Positions 49,826-56,564 of a stretch of DNA of 56,564 nt are shown piece after piece. This DNA comes from Paramecium tetraurelia (Eukaryota; Ciliophora; Oligohymenophorea; Peniculida; Parameciidae). A program made the translations under genes and the position numbers. The stretch is taken from the NCBI RefSeq assembly GCF_000165425.1, contig NW_001799023.1, forward strand, positions 4,183 through 60,746, in the 5' to 3' direction. Within the stretch, counting starts at the first letter, position 1. Every line of letters starts with the position of its first letter. Under the pieces are notes generated by a model that did not search any database, was not told where the DNA came from, and saw nothing but the letters and a program-made list of their open reading frames with translations.

Positions 49826-52800
49826 ATGGAAAAAATCAACTTACAAGTTTCGTATTCTTTTTTGATATCTACACTAATTCTTTTAGCATGTTCTCGCCTG
49901 AGTTGTTGTTGCAATTATAAAACATACAATGATTCATTGATTCCAATTGAACACCCTATTTCTATATAGACAATCGATTCTCCAATTAATGAAAATTTCA
50001 TTTACTTTGGATTTTGGAGTTTGGGCATTCCCCAATAAACTTTTAAGAATTACCCATAAGTTGTTTCAGATTACATATCAACTCTGCCTGAAAATGGACA
50101 ATTATTATTTTTAATATAGGGGAAACAAACAAATTTAGTCTTGGGTTATATATCCATGAATATGATAATCAGACAGGTGATATACAATGTTGTCATATTC
50201 AGGAATCCTAATTAGATTTTAGAATTTAGATTTAATCCAGTTTAATTTGAAGAAGAGTGGATTTTAAGTTTATTCACAATTAATTTCGAATAGTCAACAT
50301 TCACTGTAGAAATGACTGGATAAGTAAAACAAAGTATTAGTATGTAGAGTGATATAAAATACGAAAAAGTAATACTAGGAGGACTAGGTTATGTAATTAA
50401 TAATATTTATTAAATAGATTGGCTAAGGATTCAATCTCAATATTTTCAAAGGAAGATTATCTTAGATTTACTTGAGTTATGAGATTGAAGATGCTCAAAA
50501 TTAATTTTAATATATGAGTTAGAATTGTAGAATTCCCCTTCCTTAAGAGGAATAACAAACTGTCTATTTTGTTAAAGGATTACAAATTTTTGAAGGAAGT
50601 TCATCGTTATTTTATACAGTGAATTAATTAGGAAATCGATATTGCTTAACTGGATGGGTGAAATATGATACATCCAGAATCATAACGAATACTGAATAGA
50701 ATTTGATAAGAATCAGTCTATTTAAAAACTATAATTTCTATTAAAAATATGGAGATGAAATCTTATAAATAATACCATTTATTAATAAGGTAAATCCTAA
50801 AATGACTTATATATCAATAATTACAGATAATAGATATATGCCTATAATGGGTTTAAATGACTATAATATTATACGTCCGTTCCTTTAATAATTTTTTGAA
50901 TATTCCTATAGATATTACCTAGGAGTACAATAATGGCATTTTATTAAATATGAATATGGGTCAAAAGTTCCCGGGAAAAAAAGCTTAATTTAAATTTAAT
51001 TCTTTAATGATTTAGGACTACAAGAAAAAATTATGAATAATATCTCTCCAATCAACTCTCCATTCTATATCAATATAGGAGCAGATGATTTTTATAGTGA
51101 TATTCTTTAAGCTTCCATTTTGGATTTTAAATTTGAATATAATTTTAATGAGGACAAATAAGTCATGTTTTAAGGTATGATTTAATAGTTATCAAAAGCT
51201 TGTCATTATTCATGTTAGTCATGCAGAGGACCGCTTGAAAACAATTGCGTGACTTGCGATCCTTTAGCTAATAGATATTTTTTAGAGGAAATAAGCAAAT
51301 GTGAGTGTTTATAGGGATATATAAACGTTGCAAATGAGAGCCGCTGTATGGATTTCTCTTAAATATTCCCATTAGTAAAAGTTTAGGAAGCTTTTCAAAA
51401 TGATGTAGCCAAATGTTAATTTGGTTATTTCATTTTACCAATGAATGGAGGCTCTACATAATGTGTTAAATGGTATAAATTCATCTTATGAAGTCCTTAA
51501 TCCAATTCCTTTAACTTGCTTTGTGTTGACTGTCTCTATTCTCCATATACTTGGTACTTAAAACCTATTTGCAAATATGATTTGATCTCAGCTAATGATT
51601 CTCCTGACGATGCATTTTCATATGTGGAAAGAAATGAACTCTCTTAAGATTTATATCTAATTAATAATTAAGGGGAAATCGTTCAATAGGAAGGTGTCTT
51701 AGATTTTTGTGAAATAGAAACTGATTCGTCTAATTGCTTTTAGGCCGCTCACAAACACCTGAACAAAACAATATTTCTCAAATGTAAGCAAAATTATTTC
51801 GCACTTAATGGAAATTGCGAGTAAGTGAATCCTTATTGTCTATTAGCTTCTGCTGAAGGAGAATGTTTACAATACCAAGCTGGAATGTATTTGAAGGGTG
51901 ATTAATTATTTTAATGTCCCAGTAATTGTGAATTATGTTACTATAACGAGGAGACTTAGAGTCCATATTGTTTATAATGTAAAGAGCAATTTTCCTCAGA
52001 AAATGGTTATTGTATTTCTTGTGGGAATTATTGCAAAATCTGTTAAAAATATTATGATCCCATCAATCAAAATAGCTATCAACGATGTTAGATGTGTCTA
52101 GATGATTCTTAATATTTCATTACCTTTGATGCAATTAATTGCTAAAAAAATACAATTAAAAATTGTTTATATGCTTATCAAGCTTTGTCAAACAATTTTC
52201 AAATTAATACCCTCGATAAAAACTTTACTCCTAGAAATGATTGGGAAAATATTAACACGCATTGTGCAAGATGTATTCTTTACTATGGTGTTGTTCTTGA
52301 TTAAAATTTATGTTTAAGGATGCATGAAGTTACATGTCTCTTTTCAGTTGTTCAAAAAGTTTCTGATATACCTTTAGACGATAACATCTATTATACAATA
52401 ATAGAAACTGATTTTTATATAACTCCTGAGGGGGAAGAATTAACATTTGCCTTTTTAGATGATTATAGTATTGTATTAACAACATATTAATACTGCATAA
52501 TTTCAGACTATTACTTCAATTAATAGGATATAGAAGTTGCCTAATTTTAAAAGTATTGCTCAGGATATGTCACAAATTGCGAAGTTTGTTTAAGAGGGAC
52601 TCCATATACCTGGGGGATGACTTACACTTGTCTTGATTGCTAAAAAGGATATTATGCAGATAGAGTTTCTGGTAAATGTTATTAATGTCCTCCAGAGTTA
52701 AATTGTTATAAATGTTAGGCTCAATAAAAAGTTAATAAGGATCGGTGGAAAAGCTAAATTAGAGCTTATTATAAGGTAGTTATTGAAAAGCATTCTGACC

Positions 52801-55800
52801 ATACATTTAAGCAATATGCACAGAGTGAAAATTATGATGATTATGAAGTTATTTGCTCAGAGTGCTATAAAGGATATGAAATAAGAAATGATATATGCGT
52901 TCCTTCTTGTCCTGAATCATGTTTGGAATGTTAGTACATTAATGGTTAAAATCTATGTGTCAAATGTCCAAAAAATAAAAAAGGTAGAATGTTGAGTTTA
53001 TCATAAAATAAATGCATTGAATGTCCTTAGAATTGTGCTTTGTGTAGAGTAAGATCAAAAGATGAAATTCAAGGTATTAACCCATTATTTGACAATGATG
53101 ATTTTATCATTTACACGTATCAATGCTTAAAGAGCTTTAAAGATGCTGAATACTATTATAATTTAGAATATGGCACCTTTATAAAATGTTCTCAACATCA
53201 ATAATGCAACTATGAATTCATACTTACTTTCAATCTTTATTGTTCCGAGTTAGAATATGAATCTGAATTGAGTTAAATTTCATCATAATCTGAGCAAAAT
53301 ATATTTAGATAATAAAACTTATTATTTTAGGATTTGGTTTCAGGAAACAGTTTTAAGGAGGTATATGTAATATTCATTATAATTAGTTTGAAAAAGATTT
53401 GTTCTATCACTAAGCCAACGAATTATCAATAACAACCATTAAACTAAATATATCAAGTGTAAAAGAGTAAATTTGTAAAATACAATCTAATGGCATTATT
53501 AAATAAATCTTTAGTAATAATATCTTTTTCACAACGTAACTATTCTCATTATTAATTTAGAAACGTGGAGATAACACTTAATTTCAATAATAATACAATA
53601 ATTGAATTTGAAAAGCCACTAAAATTCTTAAATTTTAATAAAATAACTATATTAGGAGCCATCTTTCATCCAATAAGCAATGACAAATCAAAATAAATTA
53701 TGTTTTTTAGCTTATATCCTTAAACCATAACTCTTTAAGACATCATTTATTAGTAGATTTCTAAAGACAATGATTAGTCAAATATGCTTTTTGTTAATGT
53801 TTAAAGTGTATAATTTAACAATTTCAAAATATTGGGATTAGTTTAAAATTAAATAAGAAATTTTATTGAGATTACAGAAACGGTGAATTAGAAAACTATC
53901 ATATTCTTAAACTTTTAAATTCTAAATTCATTTTTATAAAATCAGTTCACAATAAATTGCCATCTGAACTAAGATGATAACATTTACATTGATAATTTAA
54001 TTGTAAACTCTAAGTTTAAGAATGTAACTTTGATAAAAACAGGAGAATAAGAAAAATATGGACTTCTTTAGATGTAAAATGTTATTTTTTAAATCGATAT
54101 ACTTTATTGCTTATCTTTTTTAAATATTTATTCACTAAGATAAGTTAACATTAACAATATGATAATCAAAAATTCTGAAATTTAAAACTCAACACTAATT
54201 CTTTTAAATAATGATAACAATTTAGATAATTTTAGGATTTAATTAAGTAAATTTAGATAGATTAGTTATGGAATAATGAATTCTGAACTATTATTGGATA
54301 ATTTATAAATTAGTTTATCAAATATTTTGCTTGAATCAAATGAATATGATTACTCTACAAAATTTGTATTCTTCTAAAAATACAACAATATTCAAACTCA
54401 AATAAATATTACAGAATTGCATATCCTTAATAACTATATTTCGTAGAATATAAATGATTTGAATTTGAAGACTCAATATTATGCCCTTCTTTACCTATAG
54501 CTAGACATCATCTCAATAGTTAATTTAGAAATAGTCAGAGGTTATGGTCTAATGGATTTAAGCATAAGTGATGTCCAAAAACTTATAATTTAATCTAGCA
54601 GAATATCTTAAGGACAATAGTTTAAATTCTTAGGACTTCATTAATTTATGGATTGCTAGTCATAATAAGTCAAAGGAGAATCTTATTTACAATCTCTATT
54701 TATATCTTCAGCAATTGATTTTTAGATTGATGATTTGATTATAAGAACTGCTTAAACATATAACTCTCCCATTTTATATTACAAATCTTCGGAAAAGATT
54801 AAATAATCATAATTCGAAACAATTCAATTAAGTAATATTATTATCGAATCAAACTTGGTGCTTTTAACAAATTAGAAATTTCAAACAGCAATTCTCTTTT
54901 TTGAATCTGTTTAAGAAACGGCTTTATCAATTTAAAACATTACTTTTTATGGAAATGTATTGCATGAATATATATAAAATAACCTTCAAATATCTGCTTT
55001 GCTTCTGAATTTGAATTGTATATTAGGTTCAGTAATAGTTCGTGATTCAACCTTCATTAAGAATATAGTGATTAATAGTACAGATAGCATTATATACATA
55101 AAAAGCGAGAAACTAGCATTCCATAACTGCACATTCTCAGAGAATAGTGTCTTTAATTATGAGCTTTTGTAACCTTATCTATTGTGGGGATTCTTAGAGT
55201 CTCAACAAGTAGATTCTAAATAGATAAATTCAATCTTTAAAATAAAATCGTAATCTGGAAATGGTAGGCTATTAGTGGAACACCTTGATATTCATATGTG
55301 TATCTTTGAATAATCTGTAGGATATTCAGGTGGAGCATTTTTTATTGAAGCTCAAAAGACAAGCAATATCAGTATTATCAATAGTTCGTTTAGTAATCTT
55401 TAAACAGAGTTTTAGAAAGAATTGGGATTTGGGGGATCTATATATTTAGATGGTACTTCTTCTTAGTAATTGATCGTAACTTTTCAAGATCTTACCATTA
55501 AAAATATCTATGCTTAAGAATAAGGTGGGTTTTTTTATATTACAGCAGGAACTTCATAGGTTCAAATCTATTTAGATAGATTAAATATCCAAAATGCCTA
55601 TGCAAAATAGGGATCTGTAATATATGCAACTTTTTCATCTCTTCAATAATCTTCACAGTTGATTGAATTTAATGAGATCATTATCCAAAACACTTAAGAA
55701 GATTTCATAAACTATATGAATTTATATACATAACTATCCAAATCTGAGGAAATCCTATTAATTAATAATAGAGTATTATTTTTTATTAATTCGGCATCTA

Positions 55801-56451
55801 AAGTGAGTTTTTTTAATGTGATAATTGAAAACATCATTCTTGAATCTGCTATTTTGATCTCTAGCATCACCGAACTCTCAATTAAGATGTTAATGATATC
55901 CAATAGTTTGATAAACTAAAACCTAATTAAAATATCTCCAAATATATGTAATTAGTATATTATATTTTATCATAGATTAAGATTAAATTATATAACTAAA
56001 AAATGTCTAAATATAAAACATAACCACAGTTTTTAAGTAGAATAGTTATAACTGTGAATCAATTTAAATAGTATATGCTCCTATTCAATTTGCTTGCATT
56101 AAATAATCAGCTCCTATTGATTTGTTCCAAAAATAGAAAAGTCAAACAATATCTTATGGTGACTGCATGCTTTCCTTTATAAATAAGAATATGGATTAAA
56201 TAGTTTTAGACGATCTAAATTCTGGGCTAATTTTATTCATAGATCTTAATGAATAAACAACAATCAAACTATCTTAGATAGAATTAGGCAGAATCACTTG
56301 TAAATATTGTTTAAATGGATTAATTTATTTTTATTTTTAAAAGATATCCTAACTAATTTGACCAATAATATGTATCACACTTTCAAAAACCTGATTCTAT
56401 TTGCGGAAGAAAAGGTTGTTTAAAAATTGGAATAAGTGATGTTTAAAAACG
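49826..56451 (+). CDS. Giant surface protein, paralog B, 3' truncated
   Basis: ATG 49826-49828 opens a signal peptide (LISTLILLACSRLSCCC). The order of parts repeats paralog A: a beta-rich N-terminal region with VILGGLGY (A has LIFGGGMIV at the matching place), Cys-rich repeats from 51.2 to 53.1 kb (CHYSCQSCRGPLENNCVTC, where A has CHYSCEECDGPTSNNCLSC), and a beta-helix region from 53.4 kb on. Introns placed by frame: 50393-50417, 51473-51493, 53361-53386, 53536-53560 and 55948-55975 (21-28 nt). The C-terminal membrane part is absent because sequence changes character at about 56452. The frame is open to about 56320, after which one more intron is probably needed. Confidence 0.7.
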
Positions 56452-56564
56452 AAACATGGGTTATCAGCCCAACGACACCTTTTCTTTCTCCATACCACAG
56501 CCAGGTCCGCGGCCAGTCCTGTCCGTTCTCATGCATCTGTGTGATCATCTGCATAACTGTCCTT
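56452..56564. other. Foreign-looking trailing segment
   Basis: The last 113 bases have balanced base composition (for example CCAGGTCCGCGGCCAGTCC) and no ciliate-like frame, in contrast to the AT-rich gene they interrupt. Like bases 1-270, this fits a chimeric join or non-ciliate sequence at the contig end. No domain or repeat was recognised in it. Confidence 0.55.

Overview
The window is ciliate nuclear DNA, most like Paramecium. TGA is the only stop that fits, and TAA and TAG read as glutamine: the universally conserved Gln5 of the histone H3 tail is written TAA, and other invariant H3 glutamines are TAA or TAG. About 45 introns of 19 to 30 nt, nearly all GTA...TAG, can be placed because removing them restores reading frame and conserved protein sequence. 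Genes are tightly packed on both strands, and intergenic DNA is very AT rich. Because glutamine uses TAA/TAG, ordinary ORF calling breaks these genes up; the coordinates below come from manual translation with TGA as sole stop and intron removal.

Layout. 1-270: GC-rich sequence unlike the rest, fused into a truncated BAH-PHD chromatin gene (271-933). 972-5849: a degenerate small GTPase, two unknown proteins, a one-pass membrane protein and a small hypothetical protein. 5840-6592: a three-repeat Myb protein. 7118-10825: a Q/N-rich coiled-coil protein, a stretch that looks like a decayed kinase, and a hydrophilic protein. 10854-16186: a hypothetical protein and a large cysteine-rich membrane protein. 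16679-22416: casein kinase 1, a small coiled coil, a MAK/ICK-like ciliary kinase, a PH plus permuted-papain hydrolase, and a SAXO-like microtubule protein. 22435-30537: HIRA, a coiled-coil protein, BMS1, prefoldin 5 and an RRM-like protein. 30565-33265: Ctf4/WDHD1. 33398-39427: small hypotheticals, a DUF1295 membrane enzyme, a divergent histone H3, a hydrophilic protein whose stop overlaps the start of a cyclin, and a small hydrophilic protein. 39923-56451: a poorly resolved stretch, then two tandem giant surface-protein paralogs (signal peptide, Cys-rich repeats, beta-helix, C-terminal membrane segments), the second cut off by another foreign-looking stretch (56452-56564).

Themes. A chromatin and cell-cycle group is spread over 38 kb: BAH-PHD, HIRA, Ctf4, an H3 variant and a cyclin. 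HIRA is the chaperone for replication-independent H3, so its proximity to an H3 variant is suggestive, although ciliate gene order rarely reflects function. A second theme is cilia (MAK/ICK-like kinase, SAXO-like protein), and a third is large cell-surface proteins at 12-16 kb and 41-56 kb. No tRNA, rRNA, CRISPR array, transposon or telomeric repeat was recognised.
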